From Berberis thunbergii (taxonomy: Eukaryota > Streptophyta > Magnoliopsida > Ranunculales > Berberidaceae), in the NCBI GenBank assembly GCA_003290165.1, contig QNQO01000529.1:62001-126000 (forward strand): DNA of 64,000 nucleotides, in the 5' to 3' direction. This document shows, piece after piece, positions 46,382 through 59,672 of the stretch. Within the stretch, counting starts at the first letter, position 1. Each line of letters starts with the position of its first letter. The position numbers were made by a program, and so were the translations under genes. The notes below the pieces were generated by a model. That model did no database searches. It had not been told where the DNA came from and worked only from the letters and a program-made list of their open reading frames with translations.

Positions 46382-47290
46382 CAGTGGTGGAGCCATGATT
46401 TTCATCTAGAGGGGGCAAAGTACAACATATCTTAATTGAGCCGAGTAAATCATATATGTATCTATACATACACAGATTTTTGAGCTTTGAAAAATAAGAA
46501 ATTTAAGTTTTTTATTGATAAAAATGATGAGATGTCTTTTAAATGCACCAATAAGAATTGGTTTCTATCGACAAATTGCATGTAACTTTAACATCGAATA
46601 ACTATTCAATAGACATTTGTACCTTAATGTACAGACCAAATTTTTATCAGTATATAATAACAAAAATTAGAGGAAACAAATGACAATACAAATAATATTC
46701 CAAATAATAGGGAAATCAATGTTGAGGAAAAAATCGTTGAATTTATATGATAGGAGTTAATTTTATATGTAAAACATATACCCAAGTTGTCCTATACATC
46801 ACAGTTTGAATCTATCTTTAAGTTTTGCGTTCCACCCATCCATTTTTTGGAGGACCCTCTTTTTAATGTCATTGAAAGCTAGTCTTTTAGAACGAAAGAT
46901 CAAGGTGGAAATTCCTAAATGGGAGTTCTGATGACAAGAATGATAGAAATATACCTAGAAGGATTGGTGAACAATAACTATAATTTATGGGGAGCCTTTT
47001 TTGGGGATAATAATTTGAGGCAACCATTTAGAGCTTAACAATTATTTCATGGAGCTGAGGAAGACATTTGGGATTGATAATGGCATGTTTAGTTTTCTAA
47101 GGGGCTAAACTAAAGTATTTCAACTTTGAGAAGGGCAAAACTGCGCTTAATTATAATATGCATTATTTTGAGAGGGGGCAATAGTTAAGTGGTCATTTGG
47201 GGGACTCACCAATCTCTATGTAATTATTTGAACAAACTTGAAAGATTGGGGGCGTACAACTGACCCCCATTATATGTTGTTCCACCACTA
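46382..47290. mobile_element. Complete hAT element, 909 bp
   Basis: The left end is CAGTGGTGGAGCC, and the right end complement is TAGTGGTGGAAC. The TSD is ACCACCAC on both sides (46374-46381, 47291-47298). The same octamer precedes the truncated copies at 6425 and (with one change) 38561, so the left flank was copied along with the element. Non-autonomous; no transposase. Confidence 0.85.
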
Positions 47291-47416
47291 ACCACCACTA
47301 CACGTTCCCTCTGCCAGTCATGATTCAGCCACTGCTACCCCTGATTCCAGCCACCCACATTATCTGGATCTAGGATACACTAGTAGCCCACTACTAGGAG
47401 CCACCAAGAGCTATTA

Positions 47417-48026
47417 CTGTGGGAGCAAAAATAATCCTTAGCACAACACGATGAGAAAACTAAAAAATCTGGGTCATTCTCAACAAGCCCAAAAATTATC
47501 CACAAAAGATATACATCCCAAATCAAATAAAAGTACAGAAAGCGCAAGTCTGGCCCATTGCAACTTGGCATAACACTCTTTTCTCAGCAGAGGAATAGTA
47601 TTTGGCGCCAACCACCATGCACTGAGCACACAAACCTATAGGAAAGGTCTCTCCAAACAGAAAGTTATAACTATCGACGGGAAGTTACAACCTTTGACAG
47701 AAATTACAACCATCAACAAAAGGTTACAACCATCAATGGCTCACGACTTGCCACGTGTTTCACTTGTTTACAAGTAATTGGCTCCAGACCTGCCACGTGT
47801 CCCACTCATTACGAGCAGTTGGCTTCTGAATTGCCACTTGTCCCACTCATTTGCGAGTAGTTAGCTCTCGACCTGCCACGTATCCCACTCATCTACGAGC
47901 AGTTGGCTCCTCCTACCTATACAAATAGAGACACACAATCATTTTTGGGTAACACTTTCCCGAATCTCAATTCCCTCTCTAAGAACATAGATAAATAAAT
48001 ACTTTTTTAGAGCTCTATTCTAACTT
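47417..48026 (+). repeat. LTR of another gypsy element
   Basis: It starts near TGTGGGAGCAAAAATAATCC. It has a TATACAAATAGAGAC promoter-like box at ~47918 and precedes TTTGGTATCGGAGTCC (48030), an initiator tRNA-Met-like primer site. Its U3 contains four ~42-bp tandem units. Left boundary approximate. Confidence 0.55.
47737..47905 (+). repeat. 42-bp x4 tandem repeat in LTR
   Basis: Four units of the form TGGCTC...CCTGCCACGTGTCCCAC followed by TCATTACGAGCAGT. Each contains CACGTG or a near variant, a G-box-like core. Confidence 0.85.
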
Positions 48027-48269
48027 TGGTATCGGAGTCCTTGTGGCAGACACCACACCAGTGTCAATAATCTTTCTTCATCTTATGCAGACTATTCTGC
48101 ATGATCAGCACATGATCTGATGAGAATTTGCATCCACGTATTGGTGTTTTCAATAAGAGCTTGAATCAAACTTATTGCAAACTCTCTTCCTTTAATAAAA
48201 AAATCATTCATTCGCATTGAATTTTCTTTCACAGACACTTTTATTTTCAAATTTCTTTTTCAATACAAT

Positions 48270-49400
48270 AGTGGGAACTCGGAACCAAATTAGCAAAATA
48301 ATGTTGCATGGTCCTCTGCCCGTACCGAACCTCCATCGCCACCACCAGCTGGACAACCACCGTTAGCAGATCTAGAGGTTCTGTTACCCTCGACAGACCA
48401 TCTGGCAAAGGAATTGAGATGAAACAACAAGAAAATATTGCAAGTTAGATCGCCAATTTGACTAAAATATTGAAGGGCCATACTCGGGTGGTAGAGCGAT
48501 TGGCGAGTGAACAACCAATGTGGAAGACACATTATCATCTGCCAGCAGACCATGCACATGGGAGCAGAAGTAATCATCCACTAATAATCCCTCTAGAAGC
48601 AATCATTCAAGATTAGGGTTAAATGTGCTCTCCTGGTTTGGGACTCAAACGGAAGTCTTCACAAGGTTAGGCTCCCAAGCAACTGTGCACTCAAGGCTGG
48701 GGTCGTAAATGACGCTAGATATGAATGATCGACGCAGAAGACAAAATCCTAATGAATGTAAACAACGTGGAGGACCAAATTAACTTGTCCTGAATGCAAA
48801 ATTCTGAATATGAGTAGAGATCAACCGCTAATAACTAAAACTGAAACCACCATGTCACTAAGCGGCGTAGACTGCCCTGACACACAATTGATCAACAAGA
48901 TGCATCCAAGCCCTTGAGAGCTAATGATGCGGCACGATTGGCCAATGAGCAGGTGAGGAGCTTGTGAGCCATGGGAAATCCAGATGATGTTCTACGCAAA
49001 GAGGTGGCCTTGGTGAACAAATCACCTTTTACATATGACATTGAAATGTCTTTCAATTTTGAAGTGCCACCACTCTGCACAAAGATGACCCACTTATGTG
49101 CAAAGTATTTGCTACGACTTTACAAGGATCAGCCCAAGATTAGTTCTAGACTTTGACCCCTCAGTCGATCAACAACTTAGGAAAGTTCTCCCTTGTCTTC
49201 ACAAAGGAACATTCATCCTTCTGAACCATCAAAAAACATATTGATTACCTCTTCAACATGAAAAAGAAGTCAAATGAATCACTCAGAGACTTAATCAAAA
49301 GATTCAAGGCAGAAAAATGAGCATAGTTTGATGTAATGACCAAATTGCATCCTCATCTTTTAAGAAGGATCTTCCCGCAAATCACTAATGCATATTTTAT
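48270..49400 (+). pseudogene. Gypsy gag remnant
   Basis: After MGTRNQISK (48269) the frame breaks. Recognisable later are VALVNKSPFTYDIEM (49005) and KKKSNESLRDLIKRFKAE (49262), both typical of plant gypsy gag proteins of the Athila/Tat type. Many stops; no pol follows. Confidence 0.5.
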
Positions 49401-52400
49401 TAACCTAAATTAATAAGGTGATAAACCCTACTTGTTATACCGCAAGTGCACGAATGTCTAACTAGAAGACAATGACAAATACGGGTCGATCCCCGAGGAT
49501 TGAAGACCACAATCGAATTCTAAAATCTATTCAAACTAATCTAAAATGGGGGTTACAACAATTGAACATTCCTAAATTAACAAAACTAAATTGAGCCACA
49601 AAAAATTTAATTAATAAGATAATTAGAAAGTGATTCGAAGCATCGAATCCACCACAAGTTCTTCGAGAGTTGTTTAAGTAACCTAAATTATTGTTTTCGA
49701 GAAGCATTACAACTAATCTAAGGCTTAATTCAAATTAACAATTAATTTTAGCAAAAGCCTAAACCCTTAGCATTGAGTGTCTTTCTACGACACACGCAAT
49801 CATAGGCAACGATTGTGATTTCGCGAAATTATACAAAATTTTGCAGAAATTTTTGTTTTTTTTTAAAATTAACAAAAAGAAAAAGGGCGAGAGAAAAAAT
49901 TACATTTTTTAGGGTTTTTCATGAAATTTGGGGTTTTTTCGTAAAAAAAAAAATAATACCAAACCAACTACTAAAATTTACATTTTTTTGAAAATTTTGG
50001 ATTTTTTTCCTAAATTTTGAGTTTTTTTTTCTAATTATAATTTATTATAATTATTTATTGATTTTTGAAACCATCCCTTAATTTCCTAATTATCACTTCT
50101 TCTACTTATATATTGATTTTTTAAACTAGCCCTTGATTTTCTAATTATACGTATTTTAGTTTCATTTAATGTGTTTAATATATTTATTTACTTGCATATT
50201 ATTTTTTTATATATTTTCATTTATCCTAAAAAATTTAACGTTTATTCTTTACACACCTAAACATTTCTCAAAATATTTCTTAAAATCAAGAAACCGAAAT
50301 TAACTCGAAAAATGAAAACACAATCCTTGATCACAGGTTTAACATAATTAATTAAAATATGTTTCGAATATCAACAAAGAGTACTCTAACTACCGACTAG
50401 TCTAGATATTATACCGGATATAATAAGTGAAAACAATTTATCAATATTAAGAAATTAATTGTATTTTACACCGAAGCATAGAGTAAACAAAAATTTTAAT
50501 GCAACAGATCTAGAAACTCATAGTTTCATCTTCTCCTCGGCGTGGGGTTTAGACACCCATGGTGGTGGTGAATTTGGCGATTACATAATGGAGCTCCATT
50601 ATTTCCTCACGTGGGTGTATTTTGGTGGATCTGACTGAAATCTTGGATGTGAATAGCTGGTGCAAATAGTAGAAGGCAGCACGTGGTGGTACTGAATAAA
50701 AAATTTGGGTGCCAATAGTCAAACCATTTTGAAAAATAGTTTCTTCCCTCCAAAATTTCTTCTTACTCCTCACGTCTTCCCTACATCTCTTCTTCCACGA
50801 GTTGCTCCTATTTGTTGTTGGTAAGCTTGCGAGAAAGAGATAAAAGGATGAAAGGGAAACGAGAGAGTAGGGAGCAAGAGAGAGGAAGATCAGGGCGTGA
50901 TGGCGAGGTGGAGAAGAAGAAGATGAACAAGAAGGGGTTGTGCCGATTTGTTGTCTCTTTCCCTATGTCTACAGTTGGTGGCAACGTGATGGTGTTTCTA
51001 TCTGTGAAATTTGTGGAGGTGGATGGTGGGAGGAGAAAATTGTGACAATGTGGTGGTGGTGTGAAGGCGAGCGACGAAGGTCTCTATGTCTCTACCAACA
51101 GATGATGGAACAATGGAAGGGCGGCTGGAAAAAAGGGAAGGAGAAAAAAGGCATGAAAGGAGAGAGTTGAAAAATGGGGGGAGAAATGTGTGTGGCAGGA
51201 TGGAGAATAAAAATTTAGGAATTTAGGTTAAAGCTTGGGCTTGGGTTTAGGTTAAGATGGGTTCGGGTTTAATTGTTCTTCCTAATTCTACCCGTCACTG
51301 TCACTTTGTACCACTTCGGGCAAGATCTTCAAAATTCGTCGCACTAAGGCGATTTCATCGTTTAAGCTCTAATTCCTGCCAAAAACTTAAAAACGAAACA
51401 ATTATAATAAAATACAATATTTGAAATACAAACAAATAAAATTTGAAAATATTTTATGTAATGATTATGTGAATATCAAATACCTCCAAACCTATATTTT
51501 GCTAGTCCTCGAGCAAAAAAAAAAATCCTAACTCACTTTTGCAGGAATCATTAGGATCACTTACCTTAAACATGCAACAAGGCTTTGAATCCCTAGATTA
51601 CCTCTAGTGGACGAGTTATAGTCTCATGAGGGTTTCCAAAAATATTACCCACAAACATTACTGACTCAATCAGTTTCAAAAACATGGTCACTCCTATTTA
51701 TTTTCCTCGGAGTAGTCATCTAATTGTCAGAAATTTCAATAAACAACTAACATTGTCACAGTCATATCAATAGATTTTAACAACAATTTGATAGTATCCA
51801 AAGGTTAAATGAATTTCATCAATCATTCTCAACTCGAAGTGTGTGTGTGTGCATTGCCTCATCAACATAACTCTCCATTTCACAAGGGAGACACGACTAG
51901 ATAACCTTTATAAAGTACGTTTCGACTACAAATCTATCTTGTCACTCAGAAATGAATTACCCAGAGATTGGTTATTTATCACTCAGCCTAAATGTGAGGA
52001 AAAAATTGGTTATTTATCACTCAGCGTATATGTGAGGAAAATAGTAAATTTTGGAAACATAAACATCTACATATAATTATCATGAAAAAACAAACTTTCC
52101 AAATAATGAAACGAATATGATCTCATGGACAGGAAACAATTAATTTGAGAATATTGAATCAAACACGTAGTTCTTGTTTATTCAATCTCCACATCTACGA
52201 ACCGAACATTTACTTAAGATTAATCAAGTTTTTATTAGGTTGTAATGGGGCTAATATTATGGCTAACAATAATGAAAAATGACATTACAAGAATTCTCTT
52301 TTCTTTTTTTTAAAGCATCAATTTTTTTTTCAACGGCATGCTTTTCCCTTTTGTAAAATGAAACATTTAAGTATTGAGGATTCATGGAATATTTAGTTTC

Positions 52401-53782
52401 AGCTATTTCTATTTGCCCCTTCCAAAAATTGGGTAAGGATAAAAATAATATGGGGTATTACTCCATAATTGGAGTAGGTAATGGAGATGGGGTTTCCAAA
52501 GAAAAAGGCTACTAAAATGCCCTTGCAAACAAATATTTATTATTGGGTAGGCTAAAAGGCTAAAGAATGGTTCAAAGAAAAATAATGCCTATATCACTTC
52601 CTAAGCTCGGTATTATGACATCTCAACTAAATAAACCAAGAAGTTTTAGTGTAATAATTCAATTTTAATGTCATTCTCAAAGTAATCAACAAAGAAATAA
52701 GAATAATGAGATAATCAACAAGATCATACGGACTCAAGAAAAATCATAGTTTATTTAATAACCGCCTCAAGAAAAATATAATGGCTCGAAACTCACAAGT
52801 GTTAAGTCTCTACTATTATTCTAAGGCTTTCTGGTTAATATCTTACTCATCAACTTCAAATTATGCTAACTTGGGTTATAGTGCAAGACTAGTCAAGTTG
52901 AAAAATCTCATGAAATATATTTAACTTAAAGATAATATCAAACCTTATGTTCCTATTAATATATCATTGTGACAAGTGATAGCATGTATCTCTCAAATTT
53001 AAAAGCATACTTGAAAGCACATTCTCTTCATTGGAAATGAACTTCAGATTTTGAATGCATTTTCAAATCAAAAAAAAAAATTCACACAATTATGATAATA
53101 ATCTATGTATTCAATGGAGATTAAGTAGAATACAGTAGTCAATCAGTATTGTTGTGAAATACATTTCAGTTATAAAATTTTGAAAAAAAATGCACAAAAA
53201 ATCATAATCCCCACCCCCAAACCTAAACCAAACATTGTCCTCAATGTATAAAATAAGGATCACGATGAATGAAGGAAAGGAAAAGGAAAAGATGAGGGTT
53301 AGAGTGATATTACCATGGTGAAATTTTTACCAATTTCGACAAAATCATCCACCAATGAATGCTGAAAAACATAAGAACTGTGGACTCGTCATGAGAAATT
53401 GATAAAAACACATACATGACACAAAAGAATGCATAAACGAAAAAATTACATATACTAGTTGTGAGTCAAAATTGTAACGGGGCAAACGAGTATGAGTGAA
53501 ATGCAACTAGAAAAAACTCAAAAATAAATATAAACTAACCATAATGACACAACTGTAGCCGAGTTGCATCCCATGAGCGTTTGGTTTAGTCGTCAGCCTT
53601 ACGTGTATTCTTCCTCACCAATGATGTACCATAAAATAAAGATAAAGAACATAACAAACACCCTCCCCTAAACCTAGATAGTTAGTCAACGATGTTCACT
53701 AGATCATATAGCAACAACCTATGAAGTTAAGGATCAATCCAACAAATATTAACAACCACATGCGGCACAACAGACACTAACA
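49401..53782 (-). mobile_element. Non-coding gypsy-derived (LARD-like) sequence
   Basis: No protein domain seen. Antisense sequence such as CTCGAGGACTAGCAAAATAT followed by AGGTTTGGAGGT (~51520-51485), and CCCCCAAACCTAAACC at ~53213, match the non-coding spacer found after pol in plant Athila/Tat gypsy elements when read on the minus strand. CGGGTCGATCCCCGAGGA at ~49483 is another recurrent element of such repeats. Includes A/T-rich runs at 49850-50240. CACTA-3 inserts at 53783 and the sequence appears to resume at 63288. Confidence 0.4.
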
Positions 53783-53799
53783 CACTACACCAAAAATGG

Positions 53800-54090
53800 T
53801 CATTAGCAACGGTTTTAAACCGTGGGGGTAACCCATTGGCACGGCTTAGAACCGTGGGCTGTAGAGGCGTCGCTAAATCCTCAGTAACGGCTAAAAATCG
53901 TGGCAAAATATATGTTAGTCACGGCTTAAAACCGTGGCAAATCCTAACTACGGTTATAAGCCATTGCAAAGGTTTTAGCCACGGTTTTAAGCCGTGGCCA
54001 ATCCTAGCCACGGTTATAAGCCGTGGCAAGTCATGGCCATGGCTTTGAGCCATTGCAATAGTTAGCCACCGTTTTAAGCCGTGGCAAATT
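53800..54090. repeat. Left subterminal ACGGTTTTAAACCGTGG repeats
   Basis: About ten units of the palindrome ACGG(T)TTTAA(A/G)CCGTGGC or half-sites of it, spaced 20-40 bp. In CACTA elements such repeats are binding sites for the TNPA-type protein. Confidence 0.9.
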
Positions 54091-54588
54091 TTTTTTTTGC
54101 TATCAAATGATTTTTTATTACATCTTATAAGTTTTATTTCTATAAGATAAAAATTTTAATGTGCCAAACTTAAACGAATAGAGGCAAAGTAATGTAATTA
54201 ATAAGATTATACAATTACATCAAATGTGCCAAACTTTGTTTCATGCTGTGCACTTTTTGTCATTTGTCAGTTGACCAGATTATACAATTACATCAAATGG
54301 TCAAAGAATATGCAATACATTTATTCCCATGGACTTGCCCGAAGAGAAAGCTTGAAAGCACCCATGCAATTGAATGCAATAGCAAGAGCATGATAGCACA
54401 CTGCAGTTTGAAAAAGCTATCATCATGCAAAATTGTCAGGTTCTACAAACTTCAGGCTTGCTTGGCCTTTTCTCAACTGGCATCCAATCCAAAACTTAGG
54501 ATGGGTCTGTCTTACAGGAGTAGTTTCCTTGGGAATATTAACACGAACTAAAGACTCTAAGACACAGTGACAAAGACAATCATCTTAC

Positions 54589-54942
54589 CTGTTGCTGGAG
54601 TGAAAGGGTGACATCTAGGCAAACTGCCTGGACTGCTTGCGCATGAGGTGGTTGTGAGCTATATATTTTTTCTGCAAGACGAACAGCTCCAGCAACAAGC
54701 TTTGATCCAGAAGGAAAATCAAGGCGTGGATGTACTCCGGTAAAATCCAAGAAGAGCCTTTGGAAATTCCCATGTTGGGCAGTACAAGTAACTGACACAA
54801 ATAAATCAGTAAGAACAACAGATTTGTCCCCTGGGCCACAATACTTGATGCCACTAAGGCATTCATCTTTCCTTTGAGCTCTAACCAAAATTTCTCCAAT
54901 AGTTGCAGTTGCCACAGCCCCTTTAGCATAGAACAAAAGTTT
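54589..54942 (-). pseudogene. Captured exon of unassigned host gene
   Basis: A 354-nt exon between TTTAG and GTAAGA, open for all 118 codons. It reads KLLFYAKGAVATATIGEILV, then SGIKYCGPGDKSVVLTDLFV, then FQRLFLDFTGVHPRLDFPSG, and ends VCLDVTLSLQQQ. It looks like a helical-repeat (HEAT/ARM-type) or trafficking protein exon, with the codon pattern of real coding sequence. I cannot name the gene with confidence. It is the last captured piece before the left subterminal repeats. Confidence 0.75.
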
Positions 54943-55981
54943 CTAAAGTAGTAAAGTGAGAAGAAAAATTGTAAAGATCATAAGAAAATAGAATACATGT
55001 TATTCTATGCAGAGTTTGTGATGACTAGGTGTTGCTTTGGGTGTTTTCAAGCATAAGGGAAGAGGAAGACATTGTGTCTTTATGCCATGATTTGGGGTAC
55101 TTGGCTAGAAATAAACAATCAAATAATCAGGTTTTGGTAACTGCAAGGGACCGGTTGACTGTGACAGGAATGAGTATCTTATGATCCATCTTTTCTTCTT
55201 TATTTGTTACACATTGCTAGTTATTTGAACCACTTCTGCAATCTTTGTTATAATGAACAGAGCATGAAACACAATGGCGAATGGGGTTCACTTCGAGTAC
55301 TTTCTAATCAATTGGGAGTGTTTAGTAACACTAGAAATTCCAAGAAATACTGCCAACAATTCCATGGAATCTATTTGATCAGAGTCTCATAAATAACTTC
55401 AGTTTTTACTTGAGACATTATCCTTGAATGGCCAGGTTGAAAACGATACCTATTTTCTGCTCTATCAAAGTCAAAATCCCTAAACGTAATACTCCTCCCA
55501 AAATCCATCAAATCATATTTTCATATGCACTTTCTTATATCCTTCTTCATGAACTTAATACTCAGTGTGAGGAGAAGCTTGACTAATTCAAGCTTGTTCA
55601 TACAGCAAACAGCCACACATAGGAGTCCCTATTTTCGAGACAATCTACCCTAGTATTGTTTTCTTCCACCTGATCAGACTATAAAAGAGAAACTTTAAAA
55701 GGGCCATTTTGTCACATAGGAGTCTCAACAAACAAATAATTTCTTCCAACATAATAATTTTTTCAACTATATGATTTTTCTATGATATATCAAACAATTA
55801 AGTACCTAGTGATTCCTATCTTATAAAACATATGCAAGACTTTATTCAAGAACTTTAAGAGACATTAAAACCAGGCTTAAGAGGATGGACATCTAGTAAT
55901 CAGATAGGAAAAGATAGGAAACACTTCCAATTAAATCAAGTTGTACAGAACACAGTAAAAATGAAGAACCATTGAGCTTAC

Positions 55982-56282
55982 CTGCCGCTTTGTATCTGTA
56001 AGGGTAAGACCATCAGAAGGACATCTAAGAGCTTGCTCCAGAAGTTGGGCGAAGTAAGTTGAAGACACAGAGTCCAAGTTTGTGTCTGCTACATATGCTT
56101 TGAGAAAAAATGCTTCAAATGATTTCTGAATGGAGATAGACTCCTCAGCCTTAGCCAATGCCTCTTCACAGTGACCAGTGTCATACAAAATCCATCCTTC
56201 ATAGACAAGCCTTTCATGCTCAGACCTAGAGTGATTTCGAGCCAATCGCAAACTGCGCATCGCAACCTTTTGACAATTCAAC
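55982..56282 (-). pseudogene. Captured ETO1/EOL exon
   Basis: A 301-nt minus-strand exon between ATATAG and GTAAGC. It reads RLNCQKVAMRSLRLARNHSR, then SEHERLVYEGWILYDTGHCE, then EALAKAEESISIQKSFEAFF and ALRCPSDGL. This is the TPR region of ETO1-like proteins, which act in CUL3-BTB ligases that target type-2 ACC synthases and so limit ethylene production. After CPSDGL the expected RKGQ is altered. The BTB domain and most TPRs are absent. Confidence 0.93.
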
Positions 56283-57025
56283 CTATATTTGGCAATTAAA
56301 AATGGATTAAAATGTTGAACAAATAAAATTACTAGTAAAAAGTTCAAATTTAAAAATAAAACACACTTCCTATTATAAACTTCCCTTACTTCATAAGAGA
56401 AAACTTTATCATTTTTAAGTTCTAAATATAGAAAATCATCAGTGCTACACTAAATAGATGGAGAGAAAAACAGGAAGAAGAAAAAAAACAACGTTAACAA
56501 ATATATACCCTCTATTATGGGGGAAAAACTAAGTAAAAGTTTAAGAATGAAATATGTACCAGCAACACAGATATTTTAGAACCTTCGAAAGATAATAATC
56601 TCAACAGAGCAAAGCCAAAAACTGAACACAAGTTTAAAGAATTGCAACATTTTCCTAATTTAATGCATTGCACTTACAATATAGTACAATTCAATGAAAA
56701 TATTGAGAATAGCCAAAACATAAATAAGATGTTCAAGGATGAGCCACATGGAATTGGTAGTAGACTCTTTTTTTTGGGCAAGGTAAGCTAGACAATAAAC
56801 TCCGTTTCTTTTGAGAGAAGTATTATTATGTGCAGTAATACTGAATCCAAAGCTAGGGAGCTGACGTTTTTTCAGGAGATGAGCATTGACGTGTTTATAT
56901 ATATAACAATCATTCAGAACATAAGGATTAAATTGAACAAAAAAATGCTTATTATAATCAATAATAACAAAGTTGGGTCATCAATCAAACTTATTGAATT
57001 TCAAGAAAGAGTTTCAGCAACTTAC

Positions 57026-57230
57026 AAAGGCTTTAAATGCAGATTTTAGAGCAGACATTTTCATATATACAACATCCTGCAGAATGCAAAAAAATCCACA
57101 TATAAACAACTTAAAAGGTCATTGTAAAACATATGTAAAGTAAAGGTAATGTACCTAAGGACCAGATATCTGATTTAGTACCATAAGGAATATCAAAGAG
57201 AAGTTTAGGGCACATATAGGTTGGAGTTCA
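57026..57230 (-). pseudogene. Captured NEK kinase exons
   Basis: Exon 57230-57155 reads [20 protein letters not shown], then IWSLG. Exon 57076-57026 gives GCCIYEMSALKSAFKAF once a single extra A is ignored. This is kinase subdomains VIII-X of plant NIMA-related kinases (usual form GTPxYMCPELLADIPYG). The invariant Glu of the APE/PEL motif is Lys here and the second exon is frameshifted, so it is inactive. Splice sites and phase (TTA G|GA) are conserved. Confidence 0.88.
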
Positions 57231-58028
57231 CTAGCTACTACTAATAATATGCAAAAGATGAAAACCAAGATCATAGGAGATCTTTTTACCATTAAATTGT
57301 TATTGATAAGCATATCTCTAAATTCTTTTTCCTTTAGTTATCTTCTTATATGTTTTCCAAACAATTTAGTTATTTATTTTATCTTGCAATTTGCAGGTTA
57401 TTGAGAGGTTGTTGTAACATTCAACCCTATTGGTTTTATGGAGTTTCTTCTTGACTTGCTTTTGAATTTTTGGAGTGGTGCTAGATTCCTTTATTGACAT
57501 TTGCTCCTCATGAAGGAAGAGTTCCACTCTTAACATTGCCTAGCGGCTAGCTTAGAATCTTGCTCTGCCTAGAAAACTTTGGGGAAATGTCTCTCACCTG
57601 AGTACATAATGTACTTTTCTTTTCATGAGTATTTAGAAAAAGAAGTGTGCTCTTAGACTTGATTAAGGTTTACACCTTGAAAAACTAAAATATCTTAGAT
57701 AAAGGGACTCATTCTCCATGGGATTAGTTAGGAAGTCAATTGGCACCTAGCTATAAAAGTGTCGTTGGACATGGAGTGTACGAGTACACCTCTCTTTGTA
57801 GATGTTTTAAGTGGTATGAGGATCACGAGATATCCTTGAACATGACAAACAATTTTTTTCCAAACCAAATAATTGAAAAGTGCAATGGATATGCAACACT
57901 AGTACAAAGACTGAGAAGGCATGTTAAATAGTCATAACTTGAAGAGCAAAATTGTGTGATGTGCATGCCTTTGGTGAGTAGAAACGTAAGCAAGAAATGA
58001 TATGCAAAGTGCCAGCTGGTATTATTAC

Positions 58029-58139
58029 CTTTTCCTCATTGCACTGTTGAGCACTTCGTATAAGCATGTTTGCGAACATGTCAACTTTCTTGGAGACTTC
58101 TTCAATTGTGCGAGCATTTGTCCCAAAAATAGAATCGCT
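58029..58139 (-). pseudogene. Captured exon, unassigned (IFGTNARTIEEVSKK)
   Basis: A minus-strand open exon ending at a GTAATA donor. It reads SDSIFGTNARTIEEVSKKVD, then MFANMLIRSAQQCNEEK. Helical, clearly coding-like, but I do not recognise the gene. It may come from the same donor as the 54589-54942 exon or from another locus. Confidence 0.5.
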
Positions 58140-59672
58140 GCAAATTTTGTGTGGTAACCCACTGAGTCAAAACATATAAGACTGTTGTTAGAAGTTAGAA
58201 CTAAACAAGTAACGGGATGATTGTTCCATTCATGGTTTTTGCTCTTAGTTCTACATAATTATATTGCATATTGCATCAAATTAAAATATATTCTTTAACA
58301 ACATTACCTCCTAAGAAGTTTAGAAAAGTTCACTTTTTGTTTTGCAAGGCAGATGATGTGGAAGACATGGATTAGAATATGAAAAATCACAAACAACAAA
58401 AGAAAAAAAAACTAACAGCAGAAGAAAAAAAAAAGCAACAGAGTGCATCAGAACAGACCACTCTATCAAAACAGAGCGTGATGTCCAGTGTATTGTAGCA
58501 CCGAAAAAAACTAGACAGAGCGGCTCCAATTCTTAATGTCTTGAGCTGGCAACAATGGCTCGTGCATGCATCAATTTTGTGGGTAGCTTCTCAGTAACTT
58601 ATGTAGAAATTGCCTACAAAATTCAATCTTTTGTGTAAATCTTGAATAGCAGTAAAACAGTTCCAACAGATGGCACATTGTAGTTCAACTGAAGGATTTC
58701 AAAATTAACCCTGAAGCATGGATACTAATTGTTCAACTATTTGGAAAATACTACAATAAAATTAGATCAAGAGCTTTATCCAAGAATAGTCGTCAATAAG
58801 TTAGATAACAACAACATGGATACTAATTGTCAGACACGTTGGCCAGAAACGAGACACTTCAAGTTAATGTCAAAACCCTGCATATTAACATCAAAACGAC
58901 ACACAAGAGAACATAACACAAGCTTGATCAATCTCTTACTGCAACACCCACACACAAAAACAGAGCAAATCAATGAAACCCAATACAAGAAAACAACTCA
59001 TTTTCATCCAAACATATAACATAAAACTGTTATGATTGGAGCAAAAATATAACATCATTCAACAAGAAGAGATTACAATACTTAGACCTCATTATCTCAG
59101 TCTAGTAAACCAAGGAAAAAAGGTACAAGGCACAAATCTCCATATTTCAGTGACTACTGGGGCAGTTCAGACCGCCCCAGTTGTAATTTGAACAGCCTAT
59201 ATATGTGCAAAAATTTCGACATTTTTATTGGTCCTTGACCACCCCATGCATATAAATCAGTCGTACATGTGAAATAGGTTTTTTGTGATAGCCTATCCAC
59301 TTCATCAACACAATAAATTCTGTATATTTCTTTATTAACACTTGTAGAGCAAACAATCAGAATTGGGGGTTAAGACGACAAGCTAATGGTTTTTGATTGA
59401 TTATGAGTTGGAGATGATGGAAAGATTATAAGCAAGGAAGGTTGACTTTGGTATTGGTTTCTGTGCAAAAGGGCTATCATAGTGACAAAAAAAAACCAAT
59501 CAAATAGTTAATAAGGGAAATAAATCCTTAAATTTTGTCTTGTTTTCATACATATATGTCGCAACAACAAAAAAACCAATCAATTATAGTTAACTTATCT
59601 TTATAAAGCTAATATCTCATTACATAACCAGCAGGGAATGACTAGAATAAAGTTAATGCTTGCATACCTGAC

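Noticed and set aside
50812..51170. Basic ORFs (KGKRESREQERGRSGRD and similar)
   Set aside because: Low-complexity AG-rich sequence in a non-coding gypsy-derived region, with no domain or splice support.
54589..54942. Assignment of this exon to the TPLATE-complex subunit TASH3 or to a VPS35-like protein
   Set aside because: I could not match its motifs to either family with confidence, so it is left unassigned.
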